A program made the position numbers and the translations under genes. Positions 31,472 through 50,200 of a DNA stretch of 64,000 bases are shown one piece after another (position 1 is the stretch's first letter; each line of letters opens with the position of its first letter). This DNA comes from Phylloscopus collybita (lineage: Eukaryota; Chordata; Aves; Passeriformes; Phylloscopidae). The stretch is taken from assembly GCA_027886175.1 (NCBI GenBank), contig JAJNNQ010000137.1:7692001-7756000 (forward strand). The letters run 5' to 3'. The notes below the pieces were generated by a model that did no database searches, had not been told where the DNA came from, and saw only the letters and a list, made by a program, of their open reading frames with translations.

Positions 31472-31615
31472 ATTAGCACAGTTGGTTAGAGCATGGTGCT
31501 AATAATGTCAAGGTCACTGGTTCAGTCCCTGTACAGGCCATTCATGTAAGAGTTGAACTTACAATGATGATCCTGGTGGGTCCCTTCCAACTCAGAATAT
31601 TCTGTGATTTTGTGA
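31472..31615 (+). mobile_element. tRNA-derived SINE with CR1-like tail (TguSINE1-type)
   Basis: The 5' part resembles a tRNA-Ile gene body: AGCACAGTTGGTTAGAGCATGG (box A region), GCTAATAATG (anticodon-arm region) and GGTTCAGTCCC (box B). The 3' part, with GTGGGTCCCTTCCAACTCAG and ending ATTCTGTGATTTTGTGA, matches the 3' tail of avian CR1. This tRNA-Ile/CR1 chimera is the structure of the passerine TguSINE1 family. Mutations in the tRNA arms show it is not a working tRNA gene. Confidence 0.8.
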
Positions 31616-32158
31616 CAATTGTAACACTCTTTGTTTTCCATGAAATAATACAGAGAATGCATTAAATTCTTTCCAGTGTTTCCTGGGAAATTCAGTAAAT
31701 TTTTAGTGCTTGCAGTAATTTTCAGTGAAGTGACCTGGGGTCAGTATACAGCAGTGACAAATGTCCTAGTTCTCAGGATGCAATCCATGAACACCCACTC
31801 TTACTGCATTGGGGCATGACATTCGTGATATTGTCTTATGCAGCAGGGTGACATTCTTATTGGATCACTGTCGTATGTTTTCTCAGTGCTCCTTGATCTT
31901 ACTGTTTTTCTTTGCTTTTGATTTTTGAGCTACGAATTACAAAGTTCTTCAGAAAATTGAGAAAAAAAAATTAAAAAAAAAGAAAGTCACATTATTGTCA
32001 TTTTACTGGTGGGAAAATTGAGACCTGACTGTCACATATAGTAAGGCAATAACAAAACTAGGATTAGACTGTCTCCTGGTTTAGTTCAGTCTGTTTGGCT
32101 CACGTTGCCCTCTTTACTGTACTCGTTTTATGGTCCCATTGAACTAAGTAATGAATCC

Positions 32159-32184
32159 TTTTTTTTTTTTTTTTTTTTTTTTTT
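32159..32184. repeat. Poly(T) tract, 26 nt
   Basis: Uninterrupted run of 26 T in the intron. No adjoining retroposon body was recognised. Confidence 0.9.
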
Positions 32185-35100
32185 AACACAAAGGGGTAGT
32201 TTTTCATGGAGAGGAGTTTCTCAGGGGGAGTATATTGCATATGCCAACATGACAAAGGGTTTACAACTCAATCTGGCATTGTTCTTTGGAAACTGCAGCA
32301 GTTGGGACTGTCATATGGGGAATTTCCCCATACCAATGAGCCTAAGCTTCTGAATTATAGTGTATATGCTTCACAAAGCCCTAATACAACATTTTGTTGC
32401 CCAGAAAGCTGTAGTTTTATTGCATACCTTCTCTCAAGCATCAGTATGATGAATACCTAATACATAGAATGAAACAAGGGAAGAAAGCTGGCCTTCTCTT
32501 GCTGCATCAAGCGGCTGTTTAGAATCTGCATTTTCATCTAAATGCTTTTATCACCTCTTATTCCTTTAAAACAGGAAGGGAGTAATCCTTTTCTTCACAG
32601 GCCTCAGATTCAGTGTGTGAGTGTTTTGGGACATGCTGATCAGCTGGTGTCCTTCACTGCTGTTAGGGACACACCCTGCTGTGCTCCATGCTCCACTAAC
32701 GGAGCACTTGGGGCTGCCTGGTACCAGAGGCTGCACTGATAGAGAAGTGCTGAAGCACGTGCACAGCATCAGGCACGGGAGAGGCTCTAGGGAAAGCCCC
32801 AGGGCTGCTGAAAGCCGACAGCCTCAATAGGACACTCAAGTGCTTGCTGCTGGCATGAGCAGGGCTCTCTTGGGGACCTGAAACTGGAAGGAGTCACGTT
32901 GGTCAATTGGTCTCACTCCCTGCTATCAGCACCACCTACCTCATGGAGCAGTTATTCCTTTCATAACCCAGTCCAAAGCTGCTGTAAGTGGCCCTTTGGG
33001 ATACTTCATGCAACTTCTTTAGGAATGTTGTTGCTATGGAACAGATCCTTGTTACTCCAATGTTTCAGTTTTAATTTTTGTTAAAATCGACAGTCAATAA
33101 TATATATTTATTTATGAGCAGTTTATACCCATTTCCTCTGGGTGTTTAAAATTCTGGTCTTCAGAGCCCTTTGATTCTTCCTGCAAGTTGAACTCCATTT
33201 GTATTAGTGATGCTTCCCAACTTTCTGTCACCTGCATGGGTTGTGGCAGAGTTCTGGGTTTTTACCGAGGCTACTGAAGGGTGCATGAAATAGGATGAGC
33301 TCTGACACTGTTTCTTGAGGAACTTCATGAGTAACTTTCTACCTCAAGATCTTTACTTATCAGACGATAGTTTTTTAGCTTATACTAGTGCCTGTATTTT
33401 GCAGCTGAGCCAAATCAGTTTCCAGATGTCAATTTGGTAAATACTTAAATGGAGCTATGACAAAGAGCAGCTCTAGCACCTTAGTGTAATTCTGCTGGGT
33501 TATTAAAGTAAAATATTAGAGTGGACTAATGTCTGTTTACCAAGTTATATTGTCTTCTCTACCATACTCCATTTTCATTGGAAACTTGTGTTATTTCTTC
33601 CCTAACTAAAAACTTGTTTTGAACCCTCACAAACAGATGAAGTAAGACCAATGGGTTTTTAAAAGTAGCTTATGATCTTCCTCTTTTGTATTATGAAAAT
33701 ATAAAGCATTTTCCACTCATTTTATAAAGTCTTGCACAATTCTAAATTTAGAAGCATAATTAGAAGTGATTCTTGAAAAAGCTTTACTTTCACACAACAT
33801 TTTTTTTTCTAATCAGACTTCACTATTTTATTTTTGAACATCCTGTCTCCTAAGGATTTATAGTCTGAAGTGTTAGCTTAGGAACAAAATCTGATAGAGA
33901 AAGATAGATACTGAAAAATTAGTAAAATACCAGCATTACTAATTCATGACAGATAGCAGCTGAAATTAAGCTCTTAGAGGTGGATCAAGTTATTATATAT
34001 ATATATAATCCACGTACCAATTAATATATATAAAAACACATTTTTAATTTTTTTGCTTTTCATTCCTTTCTTAGAGTAAAAATGCATATTTAGAGGACAG
34101 GAAAATGTTACTCTTAGAAATCTGCTGCTCCTGATCTGGAAAAGACCTTTGTGGTTTTAAATGTTTTGTTTTAATCAGAAATCAATTTCCAGCTACCCTT
34201 TAAAGTGATACCTTATCTATCCTACACTTATGTACTCCTTAATTTCGTACTCTTGGGAGGTTTTCTTTCTCTCTGATAGAAAAGAGCTTATTAACTTTCA
34301 TTTATTAGGAGAATTTAATTTCTTTCCTGTTGCTAAATTTAAGAAAATATTTGAAGAATGATTTAAAAGTAGTGGTAAGGTTGGTTTTGTTTTTTTTTTT
34401 CAATTGGGCAATAGAAGATAAAATCTGAAAATCATGACAGTAGCTGACCTTTGGAATTTTGATACGGTTATTTTAAAATGAAAATAAACTGAAGATTAAG
34501 AAAAGAAAATACTCCTATTTAAGTATATAATTCACATATTTCAACTAGTTGCATTCTTGCCTTAAATTCAGTAACTCCACTAAGCTATTTTAATATTTCT
34601 CCATAAGTTTCAGATACAGATGCAACTATAAAATATATTAAATATATAATTTGTACTGTTTGTAAAACAAAATGATTATAACTTAAGTCAGTGTTGTTGT
34701 CCCCTTTAATATATAGTGCCTGGCTATCTGTTTTTTGTTTCCATTCCTTGAAATTTTTTACTTATTTAGGAATTTGGGGGAAAAATAATTTGTTAATAAG
34801 CTGCTACCATTGTGAATAAAGCATGTAAATAGAAAAAAAAATTAAAATGACTAATTTCAAAGCTTCAAACCATTTAAAAGCTCAAAGATTTTAAATCTAA
34901 GAAGAACTACAGGAGCACACAGTCTTACTCTTTTGGCATATTGTAAAATGAAGCAACTCATTCGAGTAAAATATAATAGTAAAACTTAATTTCACCCCCT
35001 ATAGAAAAGTCAATACAGATGTGTAACATTACTTGTGTCAGTGTCTGAGGGAACCAGACCTGTGGTACTGTTACCCAGCATGTCCTGTAGTAAAAAATTA

Positions 35101-37639
35101 AGTTAATGCTTTCTTGCTCAGCATATCAACTCATTATTTATTATGCAATTTTCGTGATCTATTACAATTTATAACTGACAGTTTCTGGGAACCTCTCATT
35201 TCTCATATGGAAAGCAAATAAATATCACTTTTACTCCCCCATATATAATTGCAAATTGATTTTCAACTTGGATCACTCAGCTTCACTTTTCATTGTCTAA
35301 TGTGGCCTTATATAATGCTAAATACTGAGGCTGTTGAGTAACTAGAAAGTAAAACAATTGATTTTTTAACATAATTGTCTGTGGTCAATTATCATAGAAG
35401 TGGGGGTGTGTGTATTTCAGCCTTGTAGGACAAACACTAATTCCCATGAAGGAATCTGTAGAACAATTGAGGGTAAGTCAAGTCCATTAACATTTCTGAT
35501 GCCTTGAAGCAGATATCTCTGTTTTTAACTCCTCCAGTTCTTCTGTGCAATTGGCAAAGAGAGCTGGGCATTTTCAAAAGCCTACAAAGGGACATCTCAT
35601 CTGCATAACTGGATAACTGAACTTTGGCCAAAAATCTCCCAAGCTCCTTGAAGACCTGTAGGCTTCCCTGTAAATGATTCAGGGATCTTGGGCAGAATTG
35701 GACATGAAGTTTCTATAGAAGAGAACTGACAGCTCAGACAAATCTCCTTGGCCAGATGTGTTTGGAGATCCATGATCTTACATTCCTCTATCTGTTCCTT
35801 CTCATCACTTTTTCTTCACTGGTAGCTTTTCATCAACTTTTTTTCTTAAACTTAACCTGTATTGCCATCGAGACTCATCCCACTCTGCCCAAGCAGAGAC
35901 CAGACTGGAGCTACCTTCACTCCCTTGTGATAGTCCCAGTACTTTGCTCTGTGCTTCCTGGCACTGTGCACTGTGCCACCCGCACACCCTGGCACGGCCG
36001 ATTTCAAATTGCATTTTCACACCTGGATGCTATAACCACATCATTCTGAGAAAATGCCCTGGAAAAGCAAATTTATGCTCCAGCACTGCAGTGCTGTTAC
36101 ACACTCTCTTATCTATGACTCCATGTAAATATTGTTGTAGAGGATTAAGGTTTAAGTAACCTAAACTACATTATCTCTACTGAGAGGTTTTTATCAGAAA
36201 GGTAACTGAATTCACTTGAGTGGAAATTAATTTCCTTGCAGAAATCTAATACATCCATTTTCACTGGGAAGGGAAGAGGAAGAAGTAAAACTAAAAGTGT
36301 TTCCAGATAGAGAGAAACAGTGACTGTAGGTTTTGGGAAGTGATAAACGTACTTGACATAGGACACTGGCTTTTTGCTTTCCTTACCCGTGTGGGACTGA
36401 GCCTATGTATGTCAAGCCATGTCCTACAAGGTGCCAACAGCTGGGTGAAAGGGAATATGACAGCAGTCAGCTCCTCATGTGTGGCATTGAGTTGTGCATC
36501 CTTCCTTGATGATTTTTTTATTTTTCATGCATATTATAATAATTCTTCATTCTGATATATTTGCTATTTAAGATTTTGTAAAGCATGATTGGAAGCTACT
36601 CTAAAGCATTTGTGACTACTAATGACCTGCTGACTGGTGCCTGGGACTTGAGGCAATGCATTAATAAATATTTGCTGAAAAATTAGTTGATTTGTGGTGT
36701 TTTTACTATTAGTTATGAGAAATAGCAATAGTTTTGTCAAAATTAGAAATACAAAATATCCATTTTTGTCGGGGTTGTTGTAGAAGAATTTGTATTTAGC
36801 TTATATTTTACATTTAATAGAATCAAACGTACTCAATCATATCCAGTTTTGACTGCTTAATTTAAATCAGTGAGGCAGAACCTGAACTGTTGTTTACTGA
36901 TATTTCTTCACTAACATAATTTGTATTACAGTAACTGATAGTATTGTGTCATCTGGATTCATCTACATCAAAACCTGTTTTATAGATTTCTTCAGGGCAG
37001 ATTAAAAAAGAAAGAGAAACAGTATCAATATTTAATATCAATTATCTAAGGTCCATGATTCCACTTTAAACTTCTGTTTCATTTTCTCAATAAACTCAAT
37101 TAATGTTGATGGGTGACATTTTTAAACCATGCACTGTTGATTTCTGTCAAATATACTTTTTGGTCTACAAATTTCCCTTGAGCTATCCTTAGTTTTTTGA
37201 ACCTAATTCTTTTCATTTGAAAATTGGCAGAAAGAGCTAAGTATTTTTTTATAAAAGTCATGCCAAGTCCACTGGCCCAAATTCTTCACAAATGTAGTTT
37301 GCCTGGCTTTGCAATCACTTTCGTTTCCAGATGATTTGGCTCATCATGACTTTGAGGGAACCACATAATGGTGACAAGTTGCCCTGGTCAGATTAACTGA
37401 ATACTTTTCAAAAGTACATGAAGTCAGTGAAGAAATAAACAAAGATTGGGGAGGTTGATTTAAAACCTCTTAAATTTTTGTAATGGAATCTTGTATTTGA
37501 AGTCATGTTCACTTCAATTAACAGGCAAGGTCCTTCAACATGCATATATCTGTTTTAACTGTTCATGGAATAAATAACCTACAGTCACAGGGCAGTTTAC
37601 AATCTTCATAATCTTTGTCTTATTTTAACTGTGTTACAG

Positions 37640-37702
37640 ATTTACTGGCCTGCAGCAAAAGAAAAGGTAGAATTATGCAAATTAGCTGGGAAAGATGCCC
37701 AT
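37640..37702 (+). CDS. SEMA3D: Semaphorin-3D exon (63 bp)
   Basis: Acceptor GTGTTACAG and donor CAT|GTAAGT, phase 0 to phase 0, 21 residues. [19 protein letters not shown] follows directly from the VKK end of the previous exon. The Cys in ELCKLAGKD is one of the conserved sema-domain cysteines, expected to pair with the Cys of TECANF in the next exon. The 63-bp size is, as I recall, typical of this class 3 semaphorin exon. Confidence 0.92.
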
Positions 37703-43778
<6,076 letters not shown>

Positions 43779-43872
43779 GATATGGTATTCCGTTTGGACA
43801 CCCAGAACCTGGAGTCTGGCAGGCTGAAATGCCCGTTCGATCCCCAGCAGCCCTTTGCTTCAGTGATGGCAG
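43779..43872 (+). CDS. SEMA3D: Semaphorin-3D exon (94 bp)
   Basis: Acceptor TTTTTCTCAG and donor GCAG|GTAAGG, phase 0 to phase 1, 31 codons plus one base. [31 protein letters not shown] matches the SEMA3D blade sequence. [12 protein letters not shown] distinguishes it from SEMA3A, which has a GRGKSPYDP-type sequence here. Confidence 0.92.
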
Positions 43873-46800
43873 GTAAGGAGCCACCAGAGCCAGGGGCTGC
43901 CCTTGTACCTGTGAGGGCTGTGTCACTGCTGCAGCTCCTCTGGTCATGTTTCCAGTGCTGGTTTGTGCTCTCAGAGCTGGGGAAGCCTTCAGGCTGCAGA
44001 CACCAGAGAGCTTGAAGGGCAGAAATGCAAACAGAGGCATTAGAATGGCTGTGAGGACTCTGTCAGCCAGGCAGGAAGGCGGTTTCACCCTCACCCTGTC
44101 ATTGCTCCTTTAAGAGGACAACAAAAAAACCCACATGGACAGAGAGTGTTTGAAGCCCTTGTGGGCCTCTTTCTGCAATTATCAATATGTTCTGCCCTTT
44201 GAAGTCTGCTGACATGCACTATTTCCATAAATACGTTCCTGAGGTTTCTATTTACTCGAGGAGCCACTTCTGAAGCTGGGAGCCGAGGAACAAGATAGTG
44301 CACTCTGCCTGCTGCGTGCATCACAGCACTGTGTGGTCTGACATTTGGGCCTGAGGAATGTCAGCTTGACCTCCGGATTTCAAATCACTATAAGAGCTAC
44401 TTTTGTCATGGTTTGGTTCATAGCTTTGGACAATTTTCATTTAACTTGTCCGTCGAGCATATGAATACAAGATAAGAGTGAAGCACCATGACGTTTTCAT
44501 TTACAGCCAAAGAGCAGTGGTGACAATGCTTTGAAGTGTCGGTCACTCTGTGTTATAAAAAGAATATGACTAATGTTCAGTCTTTATTCTCAGATAATAA
44601 GATAGATGATTTGTGATTCTGACCCTACAGATGGGGCAGGACTTCCTTTATTAAAAACAATAGATTAAAGCCTGTGCTTATTCTTCTCAGAGACCCCGAG
44701 TACTCTTTAATGACCGTGAAGTCTATTTTTAAAATGGGGTTCCAGAAACTAACTTTTTTTAAAACTTTTTTTTTCAATGCAGCAGTAGAACTCTGTGATT
44801 TATTACAGCATTGCCTAATTTCAGTAGCACTCTCATGCTTTGACTGTTCCATTAAATCTTGTGAAATGAAGAAGCTGCTGTCTTTTAGCTACCTAAGACA
44901 TGAATTTTGCTACATAACAATTTTTGAGCTAAACAAAATTAATGGTCAGGGTATTCTAGTATCCCTTTTTTGACTGTGGCTGGTGTCAAGTGCTTCACAA
45001 TAACGTACAAGGAACACTGTAAGGAGTTACAGGCCTGACCAGAGAATGTGGTTTTGGTCTGTCTTTGGATGCCTACCTTATTTCCAAGTGAACTAGGAGA
45101 ACAGTATAGTTCATGCATAAGATGATGACCCGGAGCTCAGGTGAGATCATTTCCCTTCTCTGCCACTAATGAGCAGAGTAACCTTGGCATGTCACTTCTC
45201 TCTATCTACTTTTATTTAACTGCCAAATGGCAATAAAGATAACTAATAACTTTCAGACACTTTAATTCACTTTTTATTCAGTTATACATTTATGAGCTAA
45301 GTAATACCTAACTATATTTCCACTCATATATGTAAGTTAATGCAACTGAGTAATTTTCATTCTTTGTAGAAATAAGTAATCTGAGTACTACATGACATAT
45401 CACTTCAAGTAAATCCCATGGATAAATTTGAAAAACTGGTTTTTTTGACTGAAAAATCACATGCTCATCATCCATCCTCTATTACAAATTACCACTCACC
45501 AAAACTGCTCAGAATGTAACAGGAACTTGGACTGAGAGATACCAAATGCCAAGAGAAGTGTTGAAAATGCCTTGTCAGCAGAGCCTAAGCAAGGATGGAG
45601 AATTTCTGTTGGCCCTTCAGATGTATTGATCACCGAGTGCCTGTCAGTTAGCAAACACCAATTACCCTGCCCATTCCTCATTATGACAAATACCTTTCAG
45701 AATGCACTCTTGTTTCTTTACAAAGGCAACATGCTGTCTGAAAGATGTGCTTTCCACAACTGTCATGGAAATAATACAGAAGTAACAATAATAATGAGGT
45801 AAAAAGAAAGATGATAAATCTTTTTTGGACAAATAAACTTCTTGGGGATCATGGGTTGTGGGTTGGTTTGTTGATTTTTTTTCCCCCCTTGATCTTATTT
45901 TTTAAGTGCGTTTACATCTTTGGCAAATGAAAGCACAAACATCAGTGTTGAATGGTATTTATTCTGCATTCACTCTCAACAAAGGCTTCTCTCTAAAACA
46001 TCTTGTGAAATGTTCCAACCCAGGAATATCAGAAAACCTGGATAAGGAACTTTTGGAAGGGGATTTTTATGTATCATAAAACTTTTTATAAGATTATAAT
46101 TTATGAACATGATTTTTTTTTTTTTTGTTTTAATGAATTCAAGGATTTACTTCTGCAAGTTATAAGCAACAAAAAACCCACCTCTTCCCACAAATAAAGT
46201 TTGTTATTTTACAGAAAAAAAAAGAGTATTTAAAATGCACTATGCGGTTAAAAAAAAAAAGGGTTCACAGTGATACTGTTTCTTTGCTTCTTTTGGAAAA
46301 GTACTGAGATCTGAAAGGAAACAGAAAATATTGAGCATTTCTTAGCATTTCGTTGTCCACAAAAGGGACAGAAGAGCAAATAGTCACTGCAGTTGCAGCA
46401 AGCTCACAGCACAATGTAGTGAGCTTGTGAGGCAAATTCTGGCTGCCTTATTCAAGCAAGATGTGTCATTTATTTTAGCAAAACCTCTCTGTGTTAAAAT
46501 GATGATGATTTGTGTCTGTAGCCATATTCCTACCATTAACATAGATTCCCTGAACTAGTGCCTGAATTCCTATTTGTGAATTAAGTGTTGGATGGAGATC
46601 CTTGCTCCATGGGAATGGGCCAAGTTGCAACATTCCAGTGGGGAAGCATCCATCCTGTTCTCCTAGCTCAGGAGCAGTAAAGCCATCGGGGCCATGGCAG
46701 TGCTGGGACACAAAAGGTAGCTGGAATGGACAGGTGGCCATGCCCTCACCATGGCTCCGAGGTGCATGGGACTATCTGATCAGATTAAATAGACTTTTCT

Positions 46801-47049
46801 ACCCTTAAGACCCAAGTACCCATTAAAGCCTGGGAAATTTACTTTTCTGAGTGCCTAAAAGATCTGAAAATTAGGCTTTGACTATGTTACTTCTCAGACA
46901 TGTAATTGCAATGATCACTCTCATTTAAATGTAAGTAAATTCACAGAATGAAAAAATCCATTAAAATATGACCCAGTGATATTTGAAAGCATTAAGTTAG
47001 TTCATAGACCAATTAAACACAGGTGTTGTTCGCCCAACAAAATGTATAT

Positions 47050-47095
<46 letters not shown>

Positions 47096-47135
47096 TGCCA
47101 CAGCTGTAGGAACCCTATTTCTGTTTCATTTGCAG
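43873..47135 (+). other. SEMA3D: SEMA3D intron (3.3 kb)
   Basis: AT-rich intron with a 41-nt poly(T) tract close to its 3' end. No other feature supported. Confidence 0.85.
47054..47094. repeat. SEMA3D: Poly(T) tract, 41 nt, just upstream of a splice acceptor
   Basis: Forty-one consecutive T ending 41 bp before the exon at 47,136. It lies where branch point and polypyrimidine elements act, and its true length may vary or be an assembly estimate. Confidence 0.9.
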
Positions 47136-47264
47136 ATGAGTATCTTTATGCTGGAACAGCTTCTGATTTCCTTGGCAAAGACACTGCTCTGACACGGTCT
47201 CTGGGCCCTTCTCACGACCACCATTACATCAGAACTGACATTTCTGAGCATTACTGGCTTACTG
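47136..47264 (+). CDS. SEMA3D: Semaphorin-3D exon (129 bp)
   Basis: Acceptor TTTCATTTGCAG and donor ACTG|GTAAGA, phase 1 to phase 1. The D codon is completed from the previous exon, 42 full codons follow, and one base of the next Gly remains. [12 protein letters not shown] and [13 protein letters not shown] are SEMA3D-type sema blade motifs (the SEMA3A equivalent is YSGTAADFMGRD). Confidence 0.93.
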
Positions 47265-50200
47265 GTAAGATCCCAAACATATGCTGTTGTCATTTGCATT
47301 GTCCCTGCCTCTCTGAAGTTAATAGCTCCTTCCTTATATAAATATATGTCCAGCAACTTTAAATATAGATATTGTATCATGGAGTCTTTGGATTACGTAG
47401 GCTTTTTTAAAAAAGCTCAGTGGAACAGAAGTGCACTTGAGAAAAGTCACAGAGGTGAAAATGCTAATTAAGAGTGGGAGCATAAGACCTAAGCACAGTT
47501 TCCATCTTTGATCTATAGATTTGTGTATAATCCTACAATTGAAATAATATCATGACTTAAATGCTTCTATATCCAGTCTTGTTGGGATAATTTTTTTAAC
47601 TGTTTTTTCCAATCACTTGTTAGAAGCTGTTCTGTATAGCCTGCTGAAACAACAGACTAGAAATCCCGCATTTTTTGGTAGGAGGTCTTTTTATTTTTCC
47701 TTTTCCTTTTTTAGGGGGAAAAATACCCTTTGTTGCTGTGAGGATCATTTTAAAACCACTAAGGGCACACTAAAATAGCTTCCCAAGCAAAACACTGCTT
47801 TTTCTTGCCCATTAAAAAACATTGTGAGCTAGTAAACCCTCTAAAAAACTGGCTGCATTTGCACCCAGCCAGTCTCAAACCACACACAGAGTAACATGGA
47901 AAACTTCACTCACAAGCTAACCCTGCTCAATTAAAGCATCCTCCTTTTAGCTGTCAACTGTCTTTAAAGATGTGGCAACACTGGCCCTGGCTCAGGATAT
48001 TATGGGTGCACTGTAAAACCAGGGCTTGCTGACCACAGGGTTAAGTTGTCTTCCCAGCAGACAACTTCTAAAAAGGATGATTTTGCCTCTTAACTCTTTG
48101 AGACCTCAACAAGAGGAAATGTCCAGTTTGGTTTTTTTCTTAATAATTTTTCCCTATCCCTTCTCTTCCTTGTTCTGTATTGTTGCTTTAAATTTCTATC
48201 TAGATGTAACTTCACAACCCCAGGATTCTGCTGTGAGATGAGGAGAAAAAGAAAAAGCCACTTAAAAGTCACCTTTAAAGTTTACCTTTCCAAATACGAG
48301 ATGGAAGAATCTCACATCTGACTCTGCTGACCTATCCCACTCTCATTTCCTGTGCTGAAAATCATTCTTGTCCCACCTGTCCTAGCTTTTCTCTCTCATT
48401 TCCACACACCCCTTGTGCAGTGCAGAGCAGAAATGGACTGTGATACAGACCTGGACGGGTCCTTCCAGCAGTCAGTTCTCTAATTCTAATTAGCCATGCA
48501 ACTGCATATCCAATTTTATCACTGATGGCCTGCAGATGCTCAGCATGGAAAGGTGGCTGGGTAGCTGCTTTCCTAAGGGATGCAATAATAAGCTAAAAAC
48601 AAAGATTTACTGTGGTTTGGCCCTGTGGAGCATCTGGTGTTATCATTAGTATAGATCCACATTGATGAGCATTATAGGGTTCAGTTCCCAGTCCAAAAGA
48701 ACTTGTAGCTTAAAAATACAGTTCCAAACATTTCTTTCTCTTATTATTGTTTCTTCATGAGCAGTTTGAGGCAAGGGAACAGTACAAGAAAACAGAATAA
48801 ACTGTAGGTTTGAGAAATATTTAGATGTTTTAGTGGCAGAGGGGGTGCCTATATAAGTATAGTGCCTTTCCTCTCTCATTTAGATTGATTCATGATTTAT
48901 TCTGTTTTCACTTAGAACGTCTGTATTTGTGAAACTTTTCTAAGGCGTATATTAATATGTCTGAGTCTGAAAAACAGCTTTAGTGTGCTAGACCTTGAGG
49001 TGAAAATTGCCCCACACTATATAAACCCTGAAGACCCTATATATTCTTCAGGTTTACCTTGTTTCCAGCCATATAAAAACCTACAGCCACAATTCTGTCT
49101 AAGACTTCACAAACACAATCCAGTCAGTGTTATACTAAGAGGCATAGACATAAACTAGGTGCTTTTAATATTTTGAAACAGTCCTTTTAAGGTTGGAGAA
49201 AATTTTAAATGCAACTTGAAATGACGGCATCACTTCTGCAGTAAGTCATAGGGTGGCCAATATATTTCTAGTTTATTGTGTAGTGTTACTAATTACATAC
49301 TTCTATGCTTTCAGCCAATATTGGTATAAAGAAAATATTTACTTGATTTTAGATTTAAAACTCCCATCTCATCTAAATCCCCTCTTCCCTAAATCTACTG
49401 CCCAGTTACCAAGCATGTGTTAGACCTCCAGGAAAAGTTATACATACTTGAATAATTGTACAATTGGAAATAAATTATTACCATGCATGACTCATGTTTT
49501 ACTTAGGATAAGCATAAAATGTACAGCTTGTTTTCTTCCAGAGAGCCAAGGAAGTTTTGCTATAATGCACCTTAATATTTTTAAAGTTTAGTCTTACTCT
49601 GTTTCTGGAACCAAAATTATCCTTCCTTGAGGGAAGGGAGGTAAAGACAAAGCATGAGGGAAAAATGCGTGGGATACCTTCCAGTTCCTTGCAGGGCATC
49701 TCTATCTTGACTAATTAAGACATGTCCTAATCTCAGTGACTGAATAGCAGCTCCACAGAGGGGGAAAGGAGGAAGGCAGCTAATCTTTCCCATGACTCAG
49801 GCTCCCAGTGCTCATACTCCCGCAAGGGTGGCACTGGAGCAGAGGGGAGCAGGGCAGGGGAGTCAGGCGCTCCCACAGCTGCTCACCGGAGCTGCCTCTC
49901 CCGGGGATGAGGCACGTGGGGCTGGTGGCCCCTCTCCGGATGGCAAAGCCACCCACTGGAACTGAGTCTGCCCCGTGCCAGCCCCGTGGGCAGAGGAGAG
50001 CACCCCGCCAGCCCTACACACAGGCACCACTGAACAGCTGCACATTCCTCCTGCCTTAGGAAGAGAGGGCCATAGCTGGAACGAGGGCTTCATTGCATTC
50101 ATCTTTTTTTTTTTCCTTTTCACTTTTTTTCATAGCAATTTAGTCGTCTTTTCCAGGGCAAAGTCTTGGAGGCAATGAGTTCTTTATATCCTGCGAAGTT

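Larger units (their letters stand above)
25311..37639 (+). other. SEMA3D: SEMA3D intron (12.3 kb)
   Basis: AT-rich intron. It contains a T14 run near 25,398, an A/T-rich tract near 27,050, a CpG-dense patch at 28,885-28,950, a tRNA-derived SINE at 31,472-31,615, a T26 run at 32,159-32,184 and a short TA repeat near 33,990. No other gene or RNA is supported. Confidence 0.8.

Noticed and set aside
31472..31545. Functional tRNA-Ile gene
   Set aside because: The acceptor and T arms are degraded and the sequence continues straight into a CR1-type tail, so it is a SINE.
32105..32353. 82-aa ORF spanning the T26 run
   Set aside because: It depends on a homopolymer-encoded Phe stretch and has no recognisable protein features.
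49808..50059. Small gene in the GC-rich intronic stretch
   Set aside because: Open frames occur on both strands as expected from composition; no domain, splice context or family match.
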